From: Paracidovorax valerianellae
GTDB lineage: Bacteria > Pseudomonadota > Gammaproteobacteria > Burkholderiales > Burkholderiaceae_C
Direction of reading: 5' to 3'
Assembly (NCBI RefSeq): GCF_900102625.1
Contig: NZ_FMZC01000001.1
Location: forward strand, 248,001 to 312,000
DNA: 64,000 bases
The translations under genes were made by a program, and so were the position numbers. The notes beneath the pieces are model-generated. The model was not told the DNA's origin. It worked only from the letters and a program-made list of their open reading frames with translations, and did not search any database. Shown piece by piece: positions 15,949-26,300 of this stretch. Each line of letters starts with the position of its first letter. Position 1 is the first letter of the stretch.

Positions 15949-18566
15949 GCCCAGAAGTCCTTGCGGCACAGGCCGCGCGCAGCGCAGTAGTCGCACACCG
16001 CGCCCTCGCCCAGCGCAGGCAGGGGCGCCCCACCGGCGATGCGGTCGAAGTCGTGCAGGATGCCCTCCACCAATTGGTCGCGCAGCGCCACGACATCGAC
16101 CTGCTCGAACGTGCGGGTTTCGCCGCGTTCACCTACGTTCACATAGGCCGCGCGCAAATGGTCGTGGTGCAGCAGCGCTGCGTAGAAGGCCAACTGCGTG
16201 TCCTCGGTGCCGGCGGCAAGGCGTTTGCGCGTGACGGCGTCGCTTTCGGTCTTGTAGTCGATCACCAGAACGGTCGGCTCTTCGCCGGGCAACTCGGCGC
16301 GCACGGCATCGATGCGGTCGAGCAACCCGACCAGCTTGAGCGGCCCGAGCGGTTGGGTCGAGCGCACCTCGGCCTGGCGGAAGGTGGCGCCCTGCCCTTC
16401 GTGCTCCCGCAGCCAGCGAAGGTAGCCGTCGCGCAACGCCGGCCAGCCGGAGGCGAAGGGCAGGAACTCGCCCGCGTCCAGCCGCTGCGAGCGCGTCACG
16501 GCCTCGGCCGCCGCGTCCATGAGGGCGCGGCGCTCCGGTATGCCCTCGGTCGGTTCTGCCTGCAGGGCCTCATGGAAGCGCTGCAGCACAGCGTGCAGCC
16601 AGTTGCCAAAGTCCCGCTTGCCTACTTCTGCCCCCAATTCGTCGGCCTCTTGCAGTCCCAATTGGCGCAGCGCAAAGAAGCGGTAGGGGCAATGGCGCAA
16701 ATCGGAATAGGCGGTGGATGAGAGCTGCAGCACCGGCAAGGCCTCGCCTGTCGGCATCGGCCGGGGTACGGGGTTGATCGGCACGTCGCGCAGGCCGCGC
16801 GGATCGGTGCCGTCTTGCGCCATGCCATCCAGTTGCAGCGCCAGGACCAGCGGACTGGCGAGCAGAGGTTCGCCGCCGTCATCGCCACTGCGCCATAGAA
16901 CGTCCACATGGGCCGTGTGCAAAGCACTGCCCCACGCATCGCGAAGGGCCGATTCGAGCGCCTCGCGGGTGGGCAAGCCCAGGCCTTCGCGCTGGGCGCG
17001 GGTCCAGGCACCAGGCGGCTCCGGCGCGGGCTGCAGGCGTTTTTCATCGCAGCCCGGCACCACCAGCGTGGCGAACGGACGCGCCAATATCTGCGGCAGC
17101 GGCACGACGAACACCGAGGCGCTGCCATCATGGTCCGGGCGGTAGCGGGCGGCTTCGAGCACCTCGTTCACCCAGCGGGTGAACTCCGCTAGCGACATGC
17201 GCCGGCCCGCGCTCTCCAGCCCGTCCAGATCGGAAGGCAAGCCATCGTGCAGCCGCAACTCGGCCAGCACGCGCTCGCCGGCGGCATCAGCCGCCAATGC
17301 ATTCCACTGTCCGGTGCCTTGCAGTAACTCCCGCACGGCAGCAATCCACGCGGCCAGTGGGCGAGCAGACTGCAAGGGCGTGCGCCATGCCTGTACCTGT
17401 TCCACCAGGGTCTGAACGGCTTCCAGCGCAGGTGGCATGGCGTCGCTGCGCTCCTGCACGGCCAACCATTGGCCCATGCCGGCCTTGCGCAGCCATTTCT
17501 CAGCGGCGCTCACGGCAACTGGGTCTGCCGCAGGTGCGTGCTTGAGCCAATCCAGCACGGCGTCGGCCGATGCGTTCCAGGCGCAGGCGCGCAAGGCCGT
17601 CATCACCTGCGAAGCGGCCCGCGTGGTGGACAGGGTCCAGCCGTTCTCGTCGTGCACGGCCACTCCGCGTCCGAGCAAAAGCGCGCTGATGCGCCGGGTG
17701 AGCGCACGGTCGATCGCGGCCAGGGCCAGCGGCGCATGGCCTTGCTCCAGGCGATGCAGAACACAGGCGGCAGCGCGCTGGGCTTCGTCCTCGGCATCGG
17801 CAGCAGCGTGCAGGAACACCTCGCCCAGGGGGGCATCGGCCTCTGCCGAATGCGAAGACCCCAGCGCCAGCGCCAGGGAACGGTCGCCCCACCGGGCGCA
17901 CAGCGTCTGCGCCAGCGGGTCGGACTGAAAGCCACCGAGCACCACGAGCGCGTCCACCGCCGTGCGCACACCGGGCTCGAACAGCACGTCCGTCGCATGG
18001 CGGGAGGCGAGCACCCATTCGAGGGCGATGCGGGCCACCGCGGCTTCGTAGCGCAGCGCAGCACCCTCGCCAGCGGGCGGCATCAGTTCGCGCGCGCCGA
18101 TCGCCCAGGCTTCGCGCTCCGGCGGCGGCACGGCGCAGACCACGCTCGACAGCTGGGCAGCGGCTTCCAGCAACGGTGTCGCGAGCACATCGCGCTGCTC
18201 CGCCAGCCCGGCGCGGTCGAGCAGCGCCCGTGCGGTCAGGGTGTCGCGCGCCATGTCGTGCGAAAGGTCGTCGCCCTCAGGCACGAACGGGGCAATGCGG
18301 GTGGCCCAGTTCCGCGTCGTTTCAAAACGGGGTGCAAAACCATCGGGCACGCGGCGCGCCCATTCGCGCTGCGCCTCGGCCATGAGCTGGGCATACGGCA
18401 CCAGCACCACGACCGTCGCCGGGTGCGCGCCAATGCGCTGGATATGGGCTTGGACCTGGCTCAGCACCGGGCCCCAAACGCTGCCTGGCGCATCGTTTTT
18501 CGCTATGACTGTCATAGCGTCGGAGGCCGCGGCCACACCGTGGGGCGGGAAATGTCTTTCTGTCAC
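15945..18566 (-). CDS. AddB-like PD-(D/E)XK nuclease subunit
   Basis: An 873-residue partner of the AddA-like helicase. The N-terminal part is an inactivated helicase-like region. The C-terminal nuclease domain has VLVIDYKTES as its catalytic block, with an iron-sulfur staple formed by Cys in DLRHCPYRFFAL and the last three in CDYCAARGLC, as in AddB. GTG 18566 is taken as start because AGGGG precedes it; ATG 18515 is an alternative and lies within a perfect palindrome. Its stop overlaps the helicase start. It diverges from trxA by 58 bases. Confidence 0.87.
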   Translation of the reverse strand: MTERHFPPHGVAAASDAMTVIAKNDAPGSVWGPVLSQVQAHIQRIGAHPATVVVLVPYAQLMAEAQREWARRVPDGFAPRFETTRNWATRIAPFVPEGDDLSHDMARDTLTARALLDRAGLAEQRDVLATPLLEAAAQLSSVVCAVPPPEREAWAIGARELMPPAGEGAALRYEAAVARIALEWVLASRHATDVLFEPGVRTAVDALVVLGGFQSDPLAQTLCARWGDRSLALALGSSHSAEADAPLGEVFLHAAADAEDEAQRAAACVLHRLEQGHAPLALAAIDRALTRRISALLLGRGVAVHDENGWTLSTTRAASQVMTALRACAWNASADAVLDWLKHAPAADPVAVSAAEKWLRKAGMGQWLAVQERSDAMPPALEAVQTLVEQVQAWRTPLQSARPLAAWIAAVRELLQGTGQWNALAADAAGERVLAELRLHDGLPSDLDGLESAGRRMSLAEFTRWVNEVLEAARYRPDHDGSASVFVVPLPQILARPFATLVVPGCDEKRLQPAPEPPGAWTRAQREGLGLPTREALESALRDAWGSALHTAHVDVLWRSGDDGGEPLLASPLVLALQLDGMAQDGTDPRGLRDVPINPVPRPMPTGEALPVLQLSSTAYSDLRHCPYRFFALRQLGLQEADELGAEVGKRDFGNWLHAVLQRFHEALQAEPTEGIPERRALMDAAAEAVTRSQRLDAGEFLPFASGWPALRDGYLRWLREHEGQGATFRQAEVRSTQPLGPLKLVGLLDRIDAVRAELPGEEPTVLVIDYKTESDAVTRKRLAAGTEDTQLAFYAALLHHDHLRAAYVNVGERGETRTFEQVDVVALRDQLVEGILHDFDRIAGGAPLPALGEGAVCDYCAARGLCRKDFWA
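18501..18519. repeat. perfect 9-bp palindrome at the AddB-like 5' end
   Basis: CGCTATGAC-T-GTCATAGCG is a perfect inverted repeat with a single central base. It covers an alternative ATG (18515) of the AddB-like gene. It may be an operator or a shortened copy of the window's palindromic repeat, whose arm also contains GCTAT...ATAGC. Confidence 0.5.
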
Positions 18567-18624
18567 AATCCCCTGACTTTATCCGGACCCGCCCACCCCA
18601 ACTTGCTTCAACAAGGAATGTGCC

Positions 18625-18957
18625 ATGGCAAGCGATCTCATCAAACACCTTTCCGACGCCAGTTTTGAAACCGACGTGCTGCAGCCCGGCACCACGGTGT
18701 TGGTCGATTACTGGGCCGAATGGTGCGGCCCTTGCAAGATGATTGCCCCCATCCTGGACGAAGTCGCCAGCACGTACCAAGGCAAGCTGACCGTCGCCAA
18801 GATGAACGTGGACGAGAACCGCGAGGTGCCCGCCAAGTTCGGCATCCGTGGAATCCCGACCCTCATGCTGTTCAAGGATGGCCAGCTGGCCGCCACCAAG
18901 GTCGGCGCGATGAGCAAGACGCAGCTCACCGCCTTCATCGACCAGCAACTCGCCTGA
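18625..18957 (+). CDS. trxA: thioredoxin
   Basis: A 110-residue cytoplasmic thiol-disulfide oxidoreductase with the active site WCGPC, redox cysteines 34 and 37, and the conserved cis-proline in GIPTLMLF. Size and sequence are typical of thioredoxin 1. AAGGA lies ten bases before ATG 18625. It precedes rho, a neighbourhood common in proteobacteria; the 256-base gap with a possible rho promoter suggests rho is mainly transcribed on its own. Confidence 0.97.
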   Translation: MASDLIKHLSDASFETDVLQPGTTVLVDYWAEWCGPCKMIAPILDEVASTYQGKLTVAKMNVDENREVPAKFGIRGIPTLMLFKDGQLAATKVGAMSKTQLTAFIDQQLA

Positions 18958-19048
18958 TCCCCGAGGGTGGCGCGTGCGGCGGCTTTCTCCGCGCTGCGCC
19001 ATCCCGTACACCGCGTAACCTCTTGCAGCGTTCAGGCTGCGCGGCCCC

Positions 19049-19078
19049 TGGCAAACTGGAATTTTTTCCTGTCATAAT
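19049..19078 (+). promoter_or_regulatory. putative rho promoter
   Basis: CATAAT at 19073-19078 with TGGCAA at 19049-19054, 18 bases apart. This would give a leader of about 130 bases before rho. Long leaders with Rho-dependent autoregulation are known for this gene. The -35 match is moderate. Confidence 0.45.
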
Positions 19079-19213
19079 CGCCGCAGATCATCGTGTCCGC
19101 ATGCACAAGCGGCCGGTCCCAGATCCCCAGGTCCGCCGAGGTCCGCAAACAGCGTCCACCCGGCTTCAGGCCTCTCCCCTGATTTCATACCCGCTCCGTT
19201 CAGGAGTCACCCC

Positions 19214-20476
19214 ATGCATTTAAACGAACTCAAGGCACTGCACGTGTCCGAAGTGCTCAAGCAGGCCGAAGAGCTGGAGATCGAAAACACCGGGCGCATG
19301 CGCAAGCAGGAGCTGATGTTCGCGATCATCAAGAAGCGCGCAAAAGCGGGCGAACAAGTCTTCGCCGACGGCGTGCTGGAAATTCTTCCCGACGGTTTCG
19401 GCTTCCTGCGAAGCCCCGACACGAGCTACACCGCGAGCACCGACGACATCTACATCTCGCCCAGCCAGGTCCGGCGCTTCAACCTGCACACCGGCGACAT
19501 GATCGAAGGCGAAGTGCGCACACCCAAGGACGGGGAGCGCTACTTTGCGCTGACCAAGCTGGACGCCGTCAACGGTGGCCCACCGGAGCAGAACAAGCAC
19601 AAGGTGATGTTCGAGAACTTGACGCCTCTCTTCCCAAAGGAGCAGATGAAGCTCGAACGGGACATGAAGGGCGAGGAGAACATCACCGGCCGCATCATCG
19701 ACATCATCGCCCCCATCGGCCGCGGCCAGCGCGCGCTGATCGTCGCACCGCCCAAGAGCGGCAAGACGATGATGATGCAGCACATCGCCCACGCCATCAC
19801 CGCCAACAACCCCGACGTGCACCTGATGGTGCTGCTCGTGGACGAACGCCCTGAAGAAGTTACCGAAATGCAGCGCACGGTGAAGGGCGAGATCATTGCC
19901 TCGACCTTCGACGAGCCCGCTGCCCGCCACGTGCACGTGGCTGAAATGGTGATCGAGCGTGCCAAGCGCCTGGTCGAATTGAAGAAGGACGTGGTGATCC
20001 TGCTGGATTCGATCACCCGCCTTGCACGCGCCTATAACAATGTCGTGCCCTCCTCCGGCAAAGTGCTGTCGGGCGGTGTAGATGCCGCAGCGCTGCAGCG
20101 CCCCAAGCGCTTCTTTGGCGCAGCGCGCAAGGTCGAAGAAGGCGGTTCGCTGACCATCATCGCCACCGCACTGGTCGATACCGGTAGCCGCATGGACGAA
20201 GTGATCTTCGAAGAATTCAAGGGCACGGGTAACAGCGAAATCCACCTGAACCGCCGTCTGTACGAAAAGCGCGTGTTCCCGGCCATCGAGCTCAACAAGA
20301 GCGGCACCCGCCGCGAAGAACTGCTGCTGGCGCCGGAGATCCTGCAAAAGACCCGCATCCTGCGCCAGTTCATGTACAACATGGACGAGATCGAGTCGAT
20401 GGAACTCATGATCAAGAACATGAAGGCCACCAAGACCAATGTGGACTTCTTCGACATGATGCGCCGCGGCGGCTGA
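19214..20476 (+). CDS. rho: transcription termination factor Rho
   Basis: A 420-residue hexameric RNA helicase that ends transcripts at unstructured C-rich sites. The start [16 protein letters not shown] and the N-terminal RNA-binding cold-shock-like fold ([14 protein letters not shown]) are typical; Walker A is APPKSGKT, Walker [17 protein letters not shown], and the Q- and R-loops are intact. Length matches the short betaproteobacterial form without inserts. A bidirectional intrinsic terminator lies 46 bases after the stop. Confidence 0.98.
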   Translation: MHLNELKALHVSEVLKQAEELEIENTGRMRKQELMFAIIKKRAKAGEQVFADGVLEILPDGFGFLRSPDTSYTASTDDIYISPSQVRRFNLHTGDMIEGEVRTPKDGERYFALTKLDAVNGGPPEQNKHKVMFENLTPLFPKEQMKLERDMKGEENITGRIIDIIAPIGRGQRALIVAPPKSGKTMMMQHIAHAITANNPDVHLMVLLVDERPEEVTEMQRTVKGEIIASTFDEPAARHVHVAEMVIERAKRLVELKKDVVILLDSITRLARAYNNVVPSSGKVLSGGVDAAALQRPKRFFGAARKVEEGGSLTIIATALVDTGSRMDEVIFEEFKGTGNSEIHLNRRLYEKRVFPAIELNKSGTRREELLLAPEILQKTRILRQFMYNMDEIESMELMIKNMKATKTNVDFFDMMRRGG

Positions 20477-20522
20477 GTTTTAGCCGCTGGCATGGAGCGG
20501 ATTGCGCTGCTCCACTGCACAC

Positions 20523-20562
20523 AAAAAAGCCCCGCAGGCCAACCGGCCTGCGGGGCTTTTTT
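20523..20562. terminator. bidirectional intrinsic terminator
   Basis: A perfect 12-bp stem GCCCCGCAGGCC / GGCCTGCGGGGC with loop AACC is flanked by six A and six T. It can stop transcripts from rho on the plus strand and from the CoA-transferase gene on the minus strand. Confidence 0.93.
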
Positions 20563-20585
20563 GCTGGAGCCTTCTCCCCCGGCTG

Positions 20586-21992
20586 TCAGGCGCCTGACCA
20601 CGCGGCGGCGGAAGACCCCAACTGAGGTGCAGGCAGTTCCCAGCGCATCGCCATGCCTTCGATGGACAGAGGTGGACGCAAACGCCTGGCCGGGCCCCAT
20701 GCGGTGGCTTCGATCTCCGGCGACTGGTCTTGCGGAGATTCCGGCACCAGTGGATCCAGATCAAGCGATGACGGTGCCTGTGCCAACCAATGGGCGGTTC
20801 GCGCGAGGGAAGCGCGAACCTCGCATCCCCTGCCATCTCGCCTGCGCTGCGCCAGCGCCTTCAGGGCCGCCGCGGCCATCAAGTAGCCAGTGGCGTGATC
20901 GATGGCCTGGACGGGCAATGGCACAGGCATCTCCCGTCCCGACCGGCGCATGCCTTCCGCTGCAATACCGGTGCTCATCTGAATGAGGCTATCGAAGCCC
21001 CTGCGTGCGCACCACGGACCAGTCCATCCGTAAGCGTCGAGCGAAACATCGATCAAGGTGGGATTGATTGCACGCCGCCATTGCGCGCCCAGCCCCAGCC
21101 GCTCCAGCGCATCCGGCCGCAACCCGTGCACCAACACGTCGGCGTGGCGCAGCAGATGCTCGAATACCGTGCGGTCTGCAGCCTGACGGAGATCGAGCCG
21201 CGCGCAGCGTTTGCCCAGAACCACCTCAGGCACGGTGCCTGGCTCTTCCCAGCCCGGCGGATCGATGCGCAGGACCTCGGCCCCAAAGCCGGCGAGGAAA
21301 CGGGTTGCGACGGGTCCGGCCAGGATCCGGGTGAGGTCCAGAACACGCACACCATGCAGGGGCCGTTGCGAGGTGCCAGCCCACTCGCGTTCATGCCCTT
21401 CATCGCCGAAAGCGATGTCGAGCAGCGGCTCGGCTTGCACCGCCTTGCCCTGCGGATGCGAAGACCATTCGTTCAAGCCTCGCATGGCCGCCGCACAACC
21501 GCCCTGCTCCACGATGGCCGACTCCAATTCACTGGCGTTCCAGCGAGCGGCGGCCCGAACCACCGTTTCACGTTCCGCCACCCCGCCGAGCACCGACAAC
21601 GCAGCAGCGCGATGGTGTGGCGCATTGGTGTGCAATCGGATCCATCCATCTGCAGCCTGATAGTCGCCCGCGACGGCATCCCACAACGGCGCGAGGGTCC
21701 ATCCGATCGGTCGCAACGATCCGCTGAACCAGAACGACGCCAGACGCCGATCCACCCGAATCCGAGGCGCCACTTCGCCTGAGGGCGTAGCCAACTCTGC
21801 CAATGTAAGCCCGGCGACCGCCACCGCCGCACTGGCCAAATCGGTCACCGGAAAGACCGACGGCAACTGCCCTGCGCCAGTGAACGACAAAACATTCATC
21901 GGATCGGCTGTGCTCCCCAGGCAATTGCACAGCGTGCGTGTGAAGTGGGCCAGTGAGGCAGAAGGAGAGACAGGAGCGGAGTCGGTGGGCAT
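20586..21992 (-). CDS. CaiB/BaiF family III CoA-transferase
   Basis: A 468-residue member of the family III CoA-transferases, which move CoA between carboxylic acids. The domain is clearest in the second half: LHGVRVLDLTRILAGPVATRFLAGFGAEVLRIDPP, then GKRCARLDLR, the catalytic-aspartate region DVLVHGLRPDALERLG and AIDHATGYLMAAAAL. The first 200 residues look like a degenerate second copy of the same fold. It diverges from a citrate synthase-like gene with a 97-base AT-rich spacer, which suggests a shared acyl-CoA pathway. The substrate is unknown. Confidence 0.85.
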   Translation of the reverse strand: MPTDSAPVSPSASLAHFTRTLCNCLGSTADPMNVLSFTGAGQLPSVFPVTDLASAAVAVAGLTLAELATPSGEVAPRIRVDRRLASFWFSGSLRPIGWTLAPLWDAVAGDYQAADGWIRLHTNAPHHRAAALSVLGGVAERETVVRAAARWNASELESAIVEQGGCAAAMRGLNEWSSHPQGKAVQAEPLLDIAFGDEGHEREWAGTSQRPLHGVRVLDLTRILAGPVATRFLAGFGAEVLRIDPPGWEEPGTVPEVVLGKRCARLDLRQAADRTVFEHLLRHADVLVHGLRPDALERLGLGAQWRRAINPTLIDVSLDAYGWTGPWCARRGFDSLIQMSTGIAAEGMRRSGREMPVPLPVQAIDHATGYLMAAAALKALAQRRRDGRGCEVRASLARTAHWLAQAPSSLDLDPLVPESPQDQSPEIEATAWGPARRLRPPLSIEGMAMRWELPAPQLGSSAAAWSGA

Positions 21993-22033
21993 GGCAGGCC
22001 TTCAAAAGAGACGCCAGCCTAGATCACTCTAAT

Positions 22034-22046
22034 ATATTGTCAATAT
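22034..22046. promoter_or_regulatory. AT-rich inverted repeat, possible operator
   Basis: ATATTG-T-CAATAT is a perfect 6-bp inverted repeat in the spacer between the CoA-transferase and the helix-turn-helix citrate synthase. The whole spacer is strikingly AT-rich for this genome. The DNA-binding domain of the neighbouring protein is an obvious candidate to bind it. Confidence 0.5.
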
Positions 22047-22089
22047 TGATTTATATTTTCAACAGCAACCAATCAGCGCAGTGGTATCT

Positions 22090-23307
22090 ATGCCCGTCTA
22101 TCTTTCCGCCCCTGAGGCCGCGACCCGTCTGGGCGTTTCGCGTCAGACGCTTTATGCCTATGTGAGCCGGGGCCTTCTACAAGCCCATGCCGGAGAGACC
22201 CCCCGAGAGAGTCGCTACCTACAGGACGACGTAGAGCGGCTCGCAGGCCAGCGCACGCGGGGCCGTAAGCCAAAGGAAGTGGTCAAGGCGGCGCTGGACT
22301 GGGGCCTTCCGGTCCTGGAATCGACCATCACGTTGATCGAGGATGGACAGCTTTACTACCGTGGGGAAAACGCCATCTCGCTGGCCGCCGGCTGCACGGT
22401 GGAGGATCTTGCAGGGCTGCTGTGGGGCTGCCCTGAACGCTCCGCTTTCGGGCCCGATGCACCCGCCTTGCCGGCGGCCATGGCAGCACTCCAGCCGTGC
22501 CTGGCTGGACGCAGGCTGGAGGAAACTCTGCTGCTGCTCTTTGCAGCGGGCACTGAGGATGGCAGCACCGCTGCATGGCAAGCGTCTCCCGAGCGGCTGG
22601 CCGAAGGCTGTGGGGCCTTGGTGCGGTTACTGGCAGCGTGCCTGCTGAACACTGCACCCCACGCAGCCCCAGTCCACCAACAATGCGCTTCAGCGTGGAG
22701 GCTGAACCACCAGGGGGCGGACCTCATCCGCCAAGCGCTCGTCCTTTGCGCCGACCATGAACTCAACGCCTCCAGCTTCACCGCCAGGTGCGTCGCCTCT
22801 ACCGGTGCGAGCCTGCGGGCGGCGGTGGTCGGCGGCCTCGCTGCGTTGACCGGCGGCAAGCACGGCGGCACCACGGCACGCGTGGAAGCCCTCTGGGACG
22901 AGTTGGACCGAAGCGCCTCGCCTGAGCAGCGTCTGCGCCAGCGCCTGGCACGTGGAGAGGACCTGCCAGGCTTCGGCCACCACCTTTATCCGCAAGGCGA
23001 CGTGCGCGCCGAAAGCCTTCTGCGGCAATTGCTGCCGCATAACGACCACCTGAAGAACTGGATCGCAGAGGCTCAGGCCTTGACTGGCCAACGGCCTTCG
23101 ATCGATTTCGCACTGGTCGCCCTTCGACGCCATCTGGCGCTGCCGGAAGGAGCGGCATTCGGCCTGTTCGCCCTGGGGCGCTCTATTGGCTGGCTGGCCC
23201 ACGCTATGGAGCAGCGCCACAGCGGCCAACTGATTCGACCACGCGCTGCATATACCGGCCCAAGACCGGCTCAGCCCACGGAAAATCGCCGCTCCAGTGC
23301 GCTGTAG
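22090..23307 (+). CDS. citrate synthase-like protein with N-terminal helix-turn-helix
   Basis: A 405-residue fusion. Residues about 5-50 form a MerR/AlpA-type helix-turn-helix (LSAPEAATRLGVSRQTLYAYVSRGLL). The remainder is a citrate synthase fold with the catalytic set present: His258 in GGKHGG, His297 in GFGHHLYP and Asp339 in SIDFALVAL, plus GRSIGWLAHAMEQ near the end. It may condense an acyl-CoA with oxaloacetate or sense such a ligand while binding DNA. ATG 22090 is preferred to GTG 22081. The 3' end overlaps sbcC by 37 bases, tail to tail. Confidence 0.85.
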   Translation: MPVYLSAPEAATRLGVSRQTLYAYVSRGLLQAHAGETPRESRYLQDDVERLAGQRTRGRKPKEVVKAALDWGLPVLESTITLIEDGQLYYRGENAISLAAGCTVEDLAGLLWGCPERSAFGPDAPALPAAMAALQPCLAGRRLEETLLLLFAAGTEDGSTAAWQASPERLAEGCGALVRLLAACLLNTAPHAAPVHQQCASAWRLNHQGADLIRQALVLCADHELNASSFTARCVASTGASLRAAVVGGLAALTGGKHGGTTARVEALWDELDRSASPEQRLRQRLARGEDLPGFGHHLYPQGDVRAESLLRQLLPHNDHLKNWIAEAQALTGQRPSIDFALVALRRHLALPEGAAFGLFALGRSIGWLAHAMEQRHSGQLIRPRAAYTGPRPAQPTENRRSSAL

Positions 23308-26300
23308 CCGAGGCCTACGCCCTTGTGCACGCGGATCTGCACGGGGATGCGCTCCTTGAGCGCCTCCACGTGGCTGATGATGCCGATGGTCTTTCCGCTC
23401 GCATTGAGGGTATCCAGCGCATCCAGGGCGGTTTCCAGGGTTTCACCATCCAGCGTGCCGAATCCCTCATCGAGGAAGAGCGAGTCGATGCTGGCCTTGT
23501 GGCTCACCAAGTCGGAAAGCGCCAGCGCGAGCGCCAGGCTCACCAAGAAACTCTCGCCGCCGGACAGGGTTCGGGTGTCGCGCGCTACATCGGCCTGCCA
23601 CGTGTCGATCACCTCCAGCTCCAGTTCGCCCGCCGAGCGGCGGCCCAGCCGGTAACGCCCGTGCAGTCGACCCAGTTGGCGATTCGCCAAGTGCACCAGA
23701 TGGTCCAGCGTGAGGCCCTGCGCAAACTTCCGATACTTCGCCCCATCGGCTGAGCCGATCAAGCCGTTGAGGTGCTGCCACAGATCGTGATCGGCCTCCT
23801 GGGCTTTGATTTGCGCCAACAGGGCCTGCAAGCCGTCGCGGCGCTGCGCATCGTCTTGCAAGCGGCTAGCGATGGCGCCTTGCTGCTGCGCTACCAAGGT
23901 CAGTTCAGCCTCCCACTGCGCCATCAGCGCATCCAGGTCCTCCGCATTGCGATCAGTGAGTGGCTGGGCCTGCAAGTGCGCAAGGGTTGCCTTGGCAGCC
24001 ACCTCCAGCGCCGTCGCCTCGGCCAGCGCCTGTTGCCGTTCCAACAGCCACGCGCGCAACGATTCGCGCTCAGCCTCTGCCATGCCGGCCGCATGGAAAG
24101 CGGCTTCATCGGCAAAGGGGCTCAGCGACAGTGCATGCGCCCAGGACTGCGCTGCCTGGGACTTGGCCAACTGCACATCGGCATGCCGGCGCTGCAAGGA
24201 ATCCAGGGTGCCTTGCAGCGTGGCCACTTCGTTTTCTGCGGCACGCCAGCGGGCCTCCGCTTGCTCGACCGCCCGAGCCAAGTCTTCCGCCTCGGATTCG
24301 AGCTTGTCTCGCAGCACAGCATCATGCTCGGCACCCGTACCACCACCCAAAGCCGCCCAACGCTGAGCGACCTCTCTTGCCATTCCGGCGATCTGCTTCA
24401 GTGTCGCTTCATCGGCGGTCAGGGCTTGAAGGCGCGCTTGCGATGCCTGCCACGCACGATGTTCTTCCGCACGCTGTTGCAACCAAGCAATGCCATCAAC
24501 CGGAAGCGTGTACCCGAGGGCTTGCAATTGCTCCGCCAGCGCTGTTTCTGCTTCGGCATGATGGTTTTGCTGTTGTTGGTGGTGTCGAGCAAGCTCTTGC
24601 GCCCGCTGCTGAGCAGCCTCCAAGTCCTTGCCCGACAGGGCCAGCTGTTGCAGGGCCGTGCGTTCGGCCTGTTCCGCCTGCTGCAGGGCAGACAGCGTCT
24701 CATCCAGTCGCGCCCTTGCCTGGACCAGCGCAGCCCACTGGTGCTGGGCCGCCTCAAGTTCTGCTGCATGCCGGGCCTTTGCCTCGGCCACGGCCTGGGC
24801 ATCCACAGCATCCGCCGGCCAGTCGCTGGCTGCGCAGCATGCTTGCCAGTGCGCCAGCAGTTGTCGCAAGGCCTCTTCACCTTCAGCGATCTGCTGTGCC
24901 GCCTGTTCGCTCTGCGCCTGCAACGCAGCCAGGCGAGACCGCAGCTCCTGCCCTTGCTCCGTTACCTCATCACGCTGCGAGCGCAGCGTCTCGAATGCGG
25001 ACTGGGTCGCAGAGACGTCCAGTGCGTCGTAGGCTTCGATGGCCGGATGGCTGTTCGACCCGCACAGCGGACAGGCTTCGCCCGGCTGCAAATGGCGGCG
25101 ATGCGCCTCCAGGGCTTGAATGCGCTGCTCTTGCGCCAGAAGCTTTTCCTGGTCCTGCACTTGCCGATGGAGGCTGGCATACCGCTCGCGCAGCGACTGC
25201 ACAGCCTGCGCCTCGTCTGCCTGCTGCCGCTGCCGCTCCAGTTGCGCCGCCATCCATCGGGTTTGGCGTGATTGAGCTTGCTGCCATGCGCTCAGGCTCT
25301 GGCTCAATCGATCCCAGGCATGACTGCGCTCGAGCAGTTGCAATGAGGCATCACGCCACTTAGACTCTTCGCGGCCCATTGCCAAGCGCTCATGGGCTTG
25401 GCGCGCCGCCAGGACCTCTTGCTGCGCCTGTGTCAAAGCGGCAGTGGCGCGCTGACACGCTTGTTCATGGCTCTCACGCTGCGCCTTCAGAGCCTGCCAC
25501 TCGATGCGTTGTTGTTCCAGGCTTGCCTGCACATCGGCCATCGCTTGAGAGCGCTGCGCACGGGTGGAAAACTGCTCGCGCCATCCGCTCAACCACTCTC
25601 CCAATCGGCCATGCTGGGGCACCGCTGCGAGTTCCTGGGCCAGCGCGCCTCGGGCATCTGAACAGTCCTGCCATTCGAGTTCTCGAAAACGGGCCAGACG
25701 CTGGCTGTCACGCTGTATTTGACCAAGCGCTTGCGCGCTGCGCTCTACAGCCTGAGCATGCTGCGCCTGCGCTTCTTCCCGTTGCTGAACCACTACCCCC
25801 TCGTCATGCAAGGCGGACTGCCATGCAGCGTAGACGGGTTGCAGCCGTGCAGCAGGTTCGCTGGCGGCAAGGCGTTGGCGCTGCTCAGCGGCTCCGTCCC
25901 ACTCGGCCTGGGTTTGCTCTCGATAGCGCGTAGCTTCGTCGTGCCGCATCCGGGAGCGATCCTGGTCTGCGAGCCACTGGCGCTCGCGGGCCGTGGCCAG
26001 TCGTTGCGCTTGCAGCCCCTCCGCCTGTGAGGCTAAACGCTGAGCCTCGTCTGCCAGGGCGACGCGTGCGGCATCGTCCAGCAGTTCGACGCCTCCAGCG
26101 CGGGCACGCAGTTGCTCCAGCACCGTGCGGGCATCGCGGGCACTCTCGAACACCCGCTGTGAGATCTGCCCGTAGATGTCGGTTCCCGTCAACTCCTCCA
26201 GCAACTCCGCACGCTTGCCAGCGCTGGCCTCAAGGAAGGCAGCGAAGCCGCCCTGCGCGAGCAGCATGGAGCGGGTGAAACGCTCGAAGTTGAGCCCGGT

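Noticed and set aside
18560-18570. CTGTCACAATC near the trxA and AddB-like starts, like half a Pho box
   Set aside because: The adjacent 11 bases do not match the repeat, so a tandem PhoB site is not supported.
19069-19079. CTGTCATAATC before rho, like half a Pho box
   Set aside because: Only one 11-bp repeat is present, and it coincides with the likely -10 element.
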